The notes: generated by a model from the letters alone, not told the origin. A DNA stretch of 10,755 nt from Ramicandelaber brevisporus (GCA_025201865.1 MU603314.1:1-10755), one strand, 5' to 3'; positions 1 to 6,720 are shown, numbered from the stretch's first letter. A program made the numbers and translations.

Positions 1-23
1 TGTGCGGCGCTGTGCGGCGCTGA
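1..23. repeat. Two direct 10-bp repeats at the window edge
   Basis: The unit TGTGCGGCGC occurs twice in immediate succession and a third copy begins (TG) before diverging. The array may continue beyond the left edge. It lies about 240 bp upstream of the ligase start codon. No function is evident. Confidence 0.7.
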
Positions 24-240
24 GTCATGCGCAGCCGCAGTCCGTTTGGGAAGCGGACGGCAGCGGCGTGTCAATGGCGTCATTGTCCGTGGGTCTTAGC
101 GCATTTGCAGGCTCTCGAACCAGCGTGCTCGAGCGCTGCCTTCCTGGCGCGGTATTTGTAGCAGCCTTCTTCTTATCTATCTTGTCTCTATCATCCGACA
201 CGAAACCTCCACAGCTTCCGCCTTTCGTAATCTGCTCCAC

Positions 241-263
241 ACTCCACTCCACTCCACTTCACT
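241..263 (+). promoter_or_regulatory. ACTCC-repeat leader just before the ligase start codon
   Basis: The bases directly before the ATG at 264 are a C/A/T-rich run of ACTCC units (positions 236-260) without any upstream ATG close by. This is the kind of unstructured, G-poor 5' leader expected of a well-expressed fungal mRNA, and it supports the choice of the ATG at 264. I see no clear TATA box in 1-240, so the promoter may be TATA-less. The role as a leader is inferred. Confidence 0.4.
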
Positions 264-1991
264 ATGTCAACGCTCCGCGACCTGCTTGCTACCGGCGCTG
301 CACGCGCTCTCGCCGCCGCAGCCTCCAGCGGCAGTGTCCCCGGCGCGGCAGTTGAAACCACCGCCACAGCAGCTCCAGCCAGCGAGGTCATCTCGTATGC
401 ACAGCTCAACAATCTGGTGCGGTCTGCCCAGCGCCAGCTTCTCGCAGCCTTTGCGTCGTCGACGCTCAAGCCGGGCGGCACCATCGCGTTTGCACTGCCC
501 AACAGCCTGGAGAACGTCGTGCTGTTTCTGGCCATTACGGGGCTGGGCTGCGTCGCTGCTCCTTTGAATCCGGCGCTGACGGCCGACGAGTTTGTATTCT
601 ATCTCGAGGACGCAAAGGCCGCAGGCGTCCTGATTCCGTCGTCGTCGCTGGCTGCGAGCGGTGCCAAGCCGCCGGCAATTGTCGCCGCAGCCAAGCGCAC
701 CGGCGTGCCAGTGCGCGGAATCGAGTGGTCAGCGCGCGTGTCCGACGTGGTCATTTCGCCGCCGTCGTTTGAAGAGCACGATGTCGACGCGCCGCGCTGG
801 AAGCCGCATCCAGACACAGCTGCGCTGCTTCTGCACACGTCGGGAACAACGGGCCGCCCGAAGCAGGTTCCGCTGACGCATGGCAATCTGCTGCGCTCGG
901 CATTCAACATCACCAAGACGTACGGTCTGACGCCAGCCGACCGCACGTTTGTGGTCATGCCGCTGTTCCACGTGCATGGGCTTGTCGCAGCTCTGCTGTC
1001 GCCGCTCTTCTCTGGCGGCACCACCATCCTGCCGCCGCGGTTCTCGGCCACGACGTTCTGGGGCGAGCTGCTTGCGCACCGAGCAACCTGGTACACCGCG
1101 GTCCCAACCATCCACCAGATCCTGCTGGAGAGCAGAGACCGGCTGCCGCCGCGCGATGTCATCATGCGCACGCTCCGGTTTGTCCGATCGTGCTCGTCGT
1201 CGCTGTCTCCGGCGACGCTGGCGCATCTCCAGTCTGCCTACGGCGTGCCGATTCTGGAGGCATATGCCATGACAGAGGCTGCTCACCAGATGACGTCGAA
1301 TCCGCTGCCGCCTCTGCAGGCCAAGCCCGGCTCGGTTGGACTCCCGCACGGCACCGAGATTGGCATTCTGGTTGAGCACCCGGACGGCAAGGTAGAGATG
1401 TCGACCGCCAGACCGTCGCCGCGCGAGGGCGAGGTGTGCATCCGCGGCATCAACGTGACTCCAGGCTATCTCGCCAACGCGCCAGCCAACATTTCGTCGT
1501 TCGTCGACGGCCACGGACGCGAGCAGCCGGCACTGCTGGGCACTGCCGCCAACCCGTCGGGCAGCAAGTCGGCCACGCGCGACCCGTCTCTGTGGTTCCG
1601 CACCGGTGACCAAGGCAAGCTCGACGAGCAGGGCTATCTGTTCCTGACGGGCCGCATCAAGGAGCTGATCAACCGCGGCGGCGAAAAGATCTCGCCGCTC
1701 GAGGTTGACGCCGTGCTGCTCAAGCATCCAGCCGTCGCCGAGGCGGTCAGCTTTGGAGCCGACGACGCCAAGTACGGCCAGGAGGTGCATGCGGCGGTGG
1801 TGCTCCGCGACGGCCACGCGAGCGTCACCGGCGAGGAGATTGCCAAGTGGACGCACGCACATCTGGCGGCGTTCAAGTGTCCCAAGCTGGTGTTTGTGAC
1901 CAAGTCGCTGCCGCGCACCGCCACCGGCAAGATCCAGCGGCGCATTGTGGCCCAGCACTTTGCAGCCGGCAGCAGCAAGTCTAAACTCTAA
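264..1991 (+). CDS. PCS60: Peroxisomal AMP-forming acyl-CoA synthetase, oxalyl-CoA synthetase (Pcs60) type
   Basis: A 575-residue adenylate-forming enzyme that would join a carboxylic acid, probably oxalate, to CoA using ATP. Visible ANL-superfamily motifs in order: P-loop HTSGTTGRPK (191-200), FHVHG (235-239), YAMTEAAHQM (334-343), FRTGD (445-449), the hinge segment GRIKELINRGGEKISPLEVD (463-482) and the C-terminal PRTATGKIQ with catalytic Lys556. The last three residues are SKL, a canonical PTS1 signal for import into the peroxisomal matrix. The hinge-segment wording is characteristic of yeast Pcs60 and plant AAE3, the oxalyl-CoA synthetases; substrate is inferred from that. It is slightly longer than Pcs60 (about 540 residues) because of an alanine-rich N-terminus (about 12-40) and an extra loop before FRTGD (about 412-443). 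The gene is intronless and GC-rich, and it converges on the next gene. Confidence 0.92.
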   Translation: MSTLRDLLATGAARALAAAASSGSVPGAAVETTATAAPASEVISYAQLNNLVRSAQRQLLAAFASSTLKPGGTIAFALPNSLENVVLFLAITGLGCVAAPLNPALTADEFVFYLEDAKAAGVLIPSSSLAASGAKPPAIVAAAKRTGVPVRGIEWSARVSDVVISPPSFEEHDVDAPRWKPHPDTAALLLHTSGTTGRPKQVPLTHGNLLRSAFNITKTYGLTPADRTFVVMPLFHVHGLVAALLSPLFSGGTTILPPRFSATTFWGELLAHRATWYTAVPTIHQILLESRDRLPPRDVIMRTLRFVRSCSSSLSPATLAHLQSAYGVPILEAYAMTEAAHQMTSNPLPPLQAKPGSVGLPHGTEIGILVEHPDGKVEMSTARPSPREGEVCIRGINVTPGYLANAPANISSFVDGHGREQPALLGTAANPSGSKSATRDPSLWFRTGDQGKLDEQGYLFLTGRIKELINRGGEKISPLEVDAVLLKHPAVAEAVSFGADDAKYGQEVHAAVVLRDGHASVTGEEIAKWTHAHLAAFKCPKLVFVTKSLPRTATGKIQRRIVAQHFAAGSSKSKL

Positions 1992-2218
1992 CCGTTCCAT
2001 TCAAGCAGCGCGTCCTCCTTCCTCTTGCATCCATCCGATGATCGCTCGCTTCGATCCCAGTATATCAATATCTAAATGTCGATATCGACGGCAGAGTCAA
2101 TGAAGGCGGTATGTATTTTTTGTGCTTTTTAAATCAATAGAATAGAAAATGAGTGAACGGATGATGACGCATGCAGAAGCAGATAAGAAAAGAGCGGTTT
2201 ATGGTATAAAAAAGTAAG
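1992..2218. other. Convergent intergenic gap with a 12-bp palindrome
   Basis: Only 227 bp separate the stop codons of the convergent ligase and cyclin-like genes, so their 3' UTRs may overlap. The gap becomes A/T-rich after about 2110. It contains a perfect 12-bp palindrome, GTCGATATCGAC, at 2078-2089. No exact AATAAA polyadenylation signal is seen on the plus strand; AAATCAATAGAATAG-like sequence at about 2130-2145 could serve. Confidence 0.5.
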
Positions 2219-3823
2219 TTAGCCACAGAAAAGATAGGTGTTCGGGTGGAGCAGTGTAGATGGAGTAATTTGTGTGGTGGTAATAGTATTAGAAGCTGTG
2301 CTGACTAAACTATTGTTACGGGAGGTACATGGCGGCGTAGGTTGCTGAGCTGCTACGACGTGTAATGGAATGTTGGCAGAATTGGCGAAAGCCCCAGCAC
2401 TATGCAGAGGCAATTGCGGTTGATGCAATGTCAATAAATCCGCAGGGATTGACCAGCTGGTTAGTATAGACTGAGAAGTCTGAGGTGCGGCTGGGAATGA
2501 GGTTGATGGGGCTGGTGTGAGGAGTGAACTAGTAACTGAAGACAAATTGAAGGCTGATTGATCTGGAAGTGGCTGTTGTTGATGCACTTGGAGGGAGGGA
2601 ATCGACAGCTGTTCGAAAAGTGCAAGCTGGCTCAATGAAAGCGGACCAGAGATCGACGACTGTGGTGGCACTGCTGGTGCAAGTATATCCCACCACACTC
2701 TCAGCGCCTGTGTGAACACTTCAACTTCAAAGGCATCAATGTGTTCCAACACGCGTCCATCAAACGCAACTCTCTCCATGGTGCGAAGACAATCCAACGA
2801 TATCCCAGATACATCTCTCCACGACTTGAGATGAAACGAGTGATCTTCTGAGCTCTTGTTCCAACCAATCAAGCCCATGATCCATGCAGAGTACGATGCA
2901 CACGCTGGCTTTGTATCTTTTGGCGCGATATTGGCTGACTTCAATGACGCCATCCCAAGTGCAATGAACCTTGCCGCGAATGCAAGCGAAATCAAGGCTT
3001 GACTTGGAGTTGTTGATGTCATTTTCAACGCGTTATCAGCCAGCAGCCATGACATGCCATCACTCGTGGTCCACTCACGAAGCCAATCAATTGCAAACGG
3101 ATATTTTCCAAACCGCGTCAGTGCCACTTCTTGAGCCAACATGAGCGACTCTTGCACCAGGTTGCAGTTGCTTGTTGTCTTCTTATTTGGGTCATTGAAG
3201 TAGTTGGAGAGGATTGTGGTGGTTCGCAAGTAGATTTCGAATCGCCGCTGCCGTTGGGATAGACGTTCATCGTCAAACGTGGCTGTTGCTGTTGCTGTTG
3301 TTGTTGCTGTTAACGAGCAGCTTGGATTGAGAGCGCGATCCATAATGCCCAAAATTATCCATGGCAGAATCGCTTGGACGAATGTGATCAACTGGTAGCG
3401 CTGATTGTGAGTTGCTCGCAAACATGACTGCTTGCTGTCGTCGAGTGGAAACGGAGGCGAGTCAGCACTGATTGGAAAGTTCTTGAGTGCATTCAGGTAG
3501 TCGTTGGTGAGCTGAGCTACAGGGTCTTTTGGCGTGGCGGTGGTTGAAGGAACTGGGGATTGACGAGTAGCTGCTGGAGCAATTGACAGAATGTGAGGTA
3601 GTGGCAGCTGGTATTGTAGATGTTGAGGATAAGGTGTATGGATGTAGTTGAACATATTGGCTGCTGGTTTCGTACTTGTTAGCTCTGTGTTGAGCGTGGC
3701 TGATAGCGGAATACCGGGTTGGTTCATACTGGATGTCATTATGTGAGCTAGTTGTAGATATAACTGGTGCTGTTGCTGTTGGAGTAAGGCACAGTAGACC
3801 TGTTCGTGTGTCAAGTACATCAT
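2219..3823 (-). CDS. Divergent Pho80/Clg1-type cyclin-like protein
   Basis: A 534-residue protein. Residues about 270-380 resemble the second half of a fungal Pho80/Clg1 cyclin box: a hydrophobic helix (TPSQALISLAFAARFIALG, 272-290), then GWNKSSEDHSF (320-330) in the place of the usual LAxKxLEDxxF, then SWRDVSGISL (334-343) and the ME pair (349-350). Lys323 and Glu350 sit where cyclins place the Lys/Glu pair that contacts the kinase. The family would activate a Pho85-like cyclin-dependent kinase. The N-terminal 130 residues and residues 385-534 are low-complexity, rich in Q, S, T and P, with SP/TP sites (89-90, 97-98, 436-437), so the tails are probably disordered and possibly phosphorylated. 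Start: tandem ATGs in good context (AAGAAAATG), 44 bp after a TATA box. The assignment is by motif reading only; it could also be an unrelated helical protein. Confidence 0.6.
   Translation of the reverse strand: MMYLTHEQVYCALLQQQQHQLYLQLAHIMTSSMNQPGIPLSATLNTELTSTKPAANMFNYIHTPYPQHLQYQLPLPHILSIAPAATRQSPVPSTTATPKDPVAQLTNDYLNALKNFPISADSPPFPLDDSKQSCLRATHNQRYQLITFVQAILPWIILGIMDRALNPSCSLTATTTATATATFDDERLSQRQRRFEIYLRTTTILSNYFNDPNKKTTSNCNLVQESLMLAQEVALTRFGKYPFAIDWLREWTTSDGMSWLLADNALKMTSTTPSQALISLAFAARFIALGMASLKSANIAPKDTKPACASYSAWIMGLIGWNKSSEDHSFHLKSWRDVSGISLDCLRTMERVAFDGRVLEHIDAFEVEVFTQALRVWWDILAPAVPPQSSISGPLSLSQLALFEQLSIPSLQVHQQQPLPDQSAFNLSSVTSSLLTPAPSTSFPAAPQTSQSILTSWSIPADLLTLHQPQLPLHSAGAFANSANIPLHVVAAQQPTPPCTSRNNSLVSTASNTITTTQITPSTLLHPNTYLFCG
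3282..3311 (-). repeat. Imperfect CAA/CAG triplet repeat inside the cyclin-like gene
   Basis: On the coding strand this is a run of mixed ACA and GCA triplets, read in the Thr/Ala frame (TATTTATATAT, residues about 172-182) rather than as polyglutamine. It lies N-terminal to the cyclin-like region and is likely to vary in length between strains. Confidence 0.7.
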
Positions 3824-3866
3824 TTTCTTTCTTTGTTGCTTCGGTGACTGATGGAGTTATACAGTG

Positions 3867-3874
3867 TATTTATA
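3867..3874 (-). promoter_or_regulatory. TATA box of the cyclin-like gene
   Basis: The minus strand reads TATAAATA, ending 43 bp before the ATG at 3823. This spacing implies a very short 5' UTR or a start site close to the ATG. An A/G-rich tract AACAAAGAAAGAAA lies between the two. The assignment rests on consensus and position. Confidence 0.6.
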
Positions 3875-4050
3875 CTATTTTTTGTACAAAGGATCTAGAA
3901 AACAGCAACGAGTAGATGAAAAAGGAGACACGGATGTATCGCAATTGTTAGTGCAAAGACAGCTGGTTTGATCGTCACTTCTTTTTTTGTCCAGAACTTC
4001 AAATTACAATGTAGATGCGAGTACACACCCAATACAGTACAATGTTCCAG

Positions 4051-4094
4051 AAGAAGAAAGAAAGAAAGACAAAGACAAAGACAAAGACAAAGAA
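4051..4094. repeat. AAAG/AAAGAC purine-rich microsatellite
   Basis: A run of AAAG units passes into four perfect AAAGAC hexamers at 4065-4088. It lies about 230 bp upstream of the cyclin-like gene's start. An ATG-initiated frame (4015-4389) runs through it and gives Lys/Thr repeats, but looks like a by-product of the repeat. Confidence 0.85.
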
Positions 4095-4411
4095 CAAGTC
4101 AAGTAGGAGAATCGTAAAGCAAGTAAAGTATCCAGTTCAATCTAGAAGAATATGTCATGCAGTGCTGGCAGTAACTACAACAACAAAGGAGGAGAGGAGA
4201 GTTATCGGTATAGTTGAAAAGAGTAAGTGCAGCTTGATTGTGGGATCAAGAGAAATGACAGAGGAGGCTTTGACGGCTTCTAGAATAGAGCGTAATAAAA
4301 GTGTAAGGAGAGAAAGAAAAGAAAGAAACAAAGAAAGAATAAAAAAACAAAACGGGTGTATACTTTACCGTACCTCATACAATGACTAAACAGTGCAAAA
4401 AGGGGGAAAGT

Positions 4412-4437
4412 GGTGTAGTGTAGTGTGTAGTGTGTAC
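4412..4437. repeat. GTAGT-type short tandem repeat
   Basis: Irregular GTAGT and GTGTAGT units follow one another, with a further decayed GTGTACT copy. It sits about 590 bp upstream of the cyclin-like gene. No function can be assigned. Confidence 0.6.
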
Positions 4438-4666
4438 TGCAGTGTATGCCGTCCAGTGTGGTGCAGACTTCCTTGTGGATGGGGCAAAAAAGTAAATTGC
4501 ATTTACACACTCTCACAATGAACACAAAAAAGCAAGTAGCAGCAGTCACGTTCCATTCATTTTGAACCTCTCTTTCTGTGAATGTGACTGACGTGTGTTG
4601 ACTTGCTTCTTGACAGAATGCAATGCACGATTGCTTTCAAGAGATGGTGACTGTGGTGGCGAACGC

Positions 4667-4696
4667 TGCAGATTGGAAAGTCATGTCCAATCTGCA
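4667..4696. repeat. Perfect inverted repeat, 11-bp stem and 8-nt loop
   Basis: TGCAGATTGGA at 4667-4677 is exactly complementary to TCCAATCTGCA at 4686-4696, with the loop AAGTCATG between. It could form a hairpin in RNA or a cruciform in DNA, or be a dyad site for a dimeric protein. A G-rich tract starts 5 bp to its right. There is no T-run, so a polymerase III terminator is not suggested. Confidence 0.85.
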
Positions 4697-4701
4697 AAAT
4701 T

Positions 4702-4729
4702 GGGGGGATAGGAGGAGGAGGGGGGAGGG
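4702..4729 (+). other. G-rich tract able to form a G-quadruplex
   Basis: The plus strand has runs of six, two, two, two, six and three guanines separated by one to three other bases, including a GGAGGAGGAGG core. GGA repeats are known to form two-tetrad quadruplexes. It lies about 0.9 kb upstream of the cyclin-like gene, G-rich on the non-coding strand for that gene. Folding in vivo is inference. Confidence 0.5.
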
Positions 4730-4884
4730 CAGTGTGTTAGACTGTGCTAAGCTGTGTTGTGCGTGAATATCGGTGGACGTGAGTGACAGCACGAAAAAAG
4801 AAGTTGCTGGTGCAGATGGTGGCCTGATACCCAAATGCGAATTACCAGACGGTTGAAAGTGGCGGCGTTCAATTTTTTTTCTGG

Positions 4885-4916
4885 AGTGGTATAGTGGTAT
4901 AGTGGTAAAGTGGTAA
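4885..4916. repeat. Four 8-bp tandem repeats AGTGGTAT/AGTGGTAA
   Basis: Two copies of AGTGGTAT are followed by two of AGTGGTAA without a gap. The sequence superficially recalls the D-arm of a tRNA (GTATAGTGGT) but nothing else of a tRNA is present. A T8 tract lies just to the left at 4873-4880. Confidence 0.85.
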
Positions 4917-5186
4917 AGGAACGGAAGGTGCCGTCAGAGGCGGCGCATTGCCTGAAAAAGTGAAATGTACGTTGACTGTACGCGGGCTGGGTGTAAGACG
5001 TTGTGAATCGCCAGGACAAGCAATGTGTGTCGATGTGCAAGTGTAGATCACATTGGTAATTACAAAGTAAATTGAGACTGTGAAATGTGAAAGGCAAAAG
5101 ACAAAAAGACAAAAGGCGAGGATCTACATTGCGTACGCACAGTGCGTCAAATCAGGGAACGCCAATACAGCAACACAGCAAATGTG

Positions 5187-5234
5187 CACTATCACTATCG
5201 CTATCATGGTCACAGTCACAATCGCAGTCACAGT
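5187..5234. repeat. Degenerate 6-bp array, eight units
   Basis: Eight consecutive hexamers fit CRCWRT or differ from it by a few bases: CACTAT, CACTAT, CGCTAT, CATGGT, CACAGT, CACAAT, CGCAGT, CACAGT. The first three end in TAT or similar and the last four carry A/G in the middle, so the array seems built from two related sub-families. It is not in a convincing coding frame; the frames through it lack an ATG start. Confidence 0.6.
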
Positions 5235-5310
5235 TAGCAGCTCGCCGACAGGAGAAACAAAGACACACGAGGTAAAATGGGAGGAGGGAGAGAAATCAAT
5301 GGTAAACAAA

Positions 5311-5334
5311 GAAAGAAAGAAAGAAAGAAAGAAA
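5311..5334. repeat. (GAAA)6 microsatellite
   Basis: Six perfect GAAA units, preceded by GTAAACAAA and followed by GGAAAAGG. One of several all-purine plus-strand tracts in this intergenic region (others near 4051-4070 and 4310-4345). Confidence 0.9.
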
Positions 5335-5551
5335 GGAAAAGGTGGACCCACAACCTCCAATTGCAATATCGATCCAGTAAGCTGACACAGGACAGCAGTT
5401 GAGAAACACTACAAACTACGATTGTACATAATTAGAAGTCTGCATTTGTAATTGATACAATATCAGATAGAGAGATAGAATTGTCGCCATGAAACAATAC
5501 AGTGACTTACATTTGTCTAATTGAAGCTACTCTCTTTGGTAGATGATGTGG

Positions 5552-5642
5552 CAACAACAACAACAACAAAAAATACGTAGAATAGAGAGGCAGTTGAGGC
5601 GCCAAGTGGTATTTATATTGCTTTTTGTTGTTGTTGTTGTTG
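5552..5642. repeat. Inverted pair of CAA and TTG microsatellites
   Basis: The left arm, six CAA units plus AAA (5552-5572), is exactly complementary to the right arm, TTT plus six TTG units (5622-5642). The 49-nt spacer holds AAATAC and GTATTT that could extend the stem after a bulge. A transcript of either strand could form a 21-bp hairpin. The region is not coding. Confidence 0.85.
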
Positions 5643-6002
5643 AAGGCACGGATCACTCTCACCATTACTTGATGTTGCTGCGCAGCCAGCCTATCCAACC
5701 TTTTTTTTTTATGAAAAGGAGGCTCCGAGCTGTAGCAATCGAGGAAGCCGAATGAGAGGATGATGTTACCACATTATCATCTGCGGTTGATGCAGATCAC
5801 CACTGAGCACTTGGCGACTCCTTTGCTGCGAATATGAGCGTGTGCGGATCTGCACTGAGACATTGCTGCAATGTGAGATGCGCAGTTGACTTACTTCATT
5901 TGAATGGATTCACTTTCTCTCTTTCTCTCTTCGGTGCAGACCGGATCTGTTTAAAGAGAGTGCCTATTAAACTGCTTTTATTGAAAATGAGAGACTGTGA
6001 GT

Positions 6003-6010
6003 TATATAAA
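6003..6010 (+). promoter_or_regulatory. Orphan TATA-like element
   Basis: TATATAAA matches a strong plus-strand TATA box, but no credible plus-strand gene follows. The next ATG (6109) opens only a 47-codon frame that runs into the AAGC repeat. It may be fortuitous or drive a noncoding transcript antisense to the 3' end of the secreted-protein gene. Confidence 0.25.
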
Positions 6011-6188
6011 ATACAGAGTGTGGAGAGATAAGGTGCGGCACTCCTTTAACAAAATAGGCAGACTAGGTGAAGTATCCTGTGCAACGAGACGCACTGCCGA
6101 CTCCACGAATGCAACAATCAGCAAGTCGGTCAAGTATTTCTTTCTCTCTACTATTCAATGACTGCGACATCTGCTTTGACAGTACTTC

Positions 6189-6257
6189 TGCACTTAATTT
6201 AAAAACAAACAAGCAAGCAAGCAAGAGAGTAAACAAGCAAACAAACAATTAAGTGCA
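6189..6257. repeat. 11-bp inverted repeat enclosing an AAGC/AAAC-rich core
   Basis: TGCACTTAATT at 6189-6199 is exactly complementary to AATTAAGTGCA at 6247-6257. The 47-bp interior is made of AAAC and AAGC units (three AAGC copies at 6211-6222). It lies 25 bp past the stop codon of the minus-strand secreted-protein gene, so it would be in that gene's 3' UTR as a stem with a U/G-rich loop. A role in 3'-end formation or mRNA stability is possible but unproven. Confidence 0.75.
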
Positions 6258-6281
6258 CTTTGGTGGTGTCGCGCGCGAGAC

Positions 6282-6593
6282 TCAGCAGTTGAGCTTGACG
6301 GACTTCCAGCCGGTCGTGTCGCAGCCCTTGAACGAAACCACAAAGGTGTGGTGCGGTTGATCAGAGCAGTTGTCGTTGTTCCACAGCGAAATGGTCTTGC
6401 CATCGATCACCAGCGCATCGTATCCGCCTTCGAAGCTGGTGATCTTGGTGCATTCGCCGCACTGGCTGACATGCTGGCGCACGTTCAGGCAAGGCTGGTC
6501 GAGCTTGGAGAAGGACGAGTTGGCAGCCTGGACGGCGCTGGATGCGGCTGCAAGGAGCGCGGCGATGGCAACGGACACGACCGAGAATTTCAT
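6282..6593 (-). CDS. Small secreted cysteine-rich protein
   Basis: A 103-residue protein. Residues 1-23 form a clear signal peptide: Lys2, then an Ala/Val/Leu-rich core ending VQA, with likely cleavage after Ala23. The mature part of about 80 residues has six cysteines (35, 45, 48, 76, 91, 103), an even number suited to three disulfides, including a CxxC pair (45-48) and a C-terminal Cys. Asn25 is in an NSS glycosylation sequon. The segment around ISLWNNDNC (68-76) and the C-terminal WKSVKLNC suggest a compact beta-rich fold; a beta/gamma-crystallin-like fold is conceivable but weak. I do not recognise the family. The start is set by the signal peptide: a frame extending to 6683 begins with TTG, and the leader has no ATG. 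It is divergent from the zinc-finger gene and more GC-rich than its surroundings. Likely extracellular or wall-associated. Confidence 0.82.
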   Translation of the reverse strand: MKFSVVSVAIAALLAAASSAVQAANSSFSKLDQPCLNVRQHVSQCGECTKITSFEGGYDALVIDGKTISLWNNDNCSDQPHHTFVVSFKGCDTTGWKSVKLNC

Positions 6594-6603
6594 GGCTGGA
6601 ATG

Positions 6604-6627
6604 GAGCTGGTGGTGGAGCTGGTGGTG
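6604..6627 (-). repeat. Two 12-bp repeats in the leader of the secreted-protein gene
   Basis: GAGCTGGTGGTG-type units (plus strand) occur twice just upstream of the start codon. On the sense strand they read as C/A-rich CACCACCAGCTC units, similar in style to the pyrimidine-rich leader of the ligase gene. Confidence 0.7.
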
Positions 6628-6630
6628 GAA

Positions 6631-6720
6631 TGGAGTCTGTGAGAATCGGTGAGAATCGGTGAAAGTCTGTGAGAATCAGTCAAAATTGATGAGGAGCTGT
6701 GAGGAGCTGTGAGGAGCTGT
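6631..6720 (-). repeat. Array of nine 10-bp units in the leader of the secreted-protein gene
   Basis: Nine consecutive decamers keep exact 10-bp register. On the plus strand they include GAGAATCGGT twice, GAAAGTCTGT, GAGAATCAGT, the diverged CAAAATTGAT, and GAGGAGCTGT three times. The sense strand is pyrimidine-rich and has no ATG, so a leader covering it would scan cleanly to the ATG at 6593. The 10-bp period equals roughly one DNA helical turn. Confidence 0.85.

Larger units (their letters stand above)
3824..6281. other. Long intergenic region without a credible gene
   Basis: About 2.5 kb between the 5' end of the cyclin-like gene and the 3' end of the secreted-protein gene, both on the minus strand. 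It would contain the cyclin promoter and the secreted gene's 3' UTR. All reading frames here are short and low in complexity, or begin at non-ATG codons. The region is dominated by purine-rich microsatellites on the plus strand, short tandem arrays and inverted repeats, listed separately. I found no tRNA, rRNA or recognisable transposon. Confidence 0.6.

Noticed and set aside
729-2000. 423-codon open frame on the minus strand opposite the ligase gene
   Set aside because: It is antisense to a gene with a full set of family motifs, is Arg/Ala-rich without recognisable domains, and follows from the GC-rich codon usage of the true gene.
4015-4389. ATG-initiated 124-codon frame with Lys/Thr/Arg-rich product
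   Set aside because: Its composition is set by AAAG and AAAGAC microsatellites, it has no domain or signal, and it lacks a promoter element. It is kept as a repeat only.
4280-4549. 89-codon minus-strand frame rich in Phe, Leu and Cys
   Set aside because: The hydrophobic C-terminal part is the complement of a GAAA-type purine tract; this mimics a membrane segment.
4885-4916. tRNA D-arm-like sequence GTATAGTGGT
   Set aside because: It is part of a plain 8-bp tandem repeat; there is no anticodon arm, T-arm or acceptor stem at the right distances.
5080-5385. 101-codon frame with alternating Thr/Ile/Val segment
   Set aside because: It begins with GTG, has no ATG before the hexamer array, and is composed largely of the array and the GAAA repeat.
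6594-6683. 30-residue N-terminal extension of the secreted protein
   Set aside because: The extended frame begins with TTG, not ATG, and it is made of the decamer repeats. It would also bury the signal peptide.
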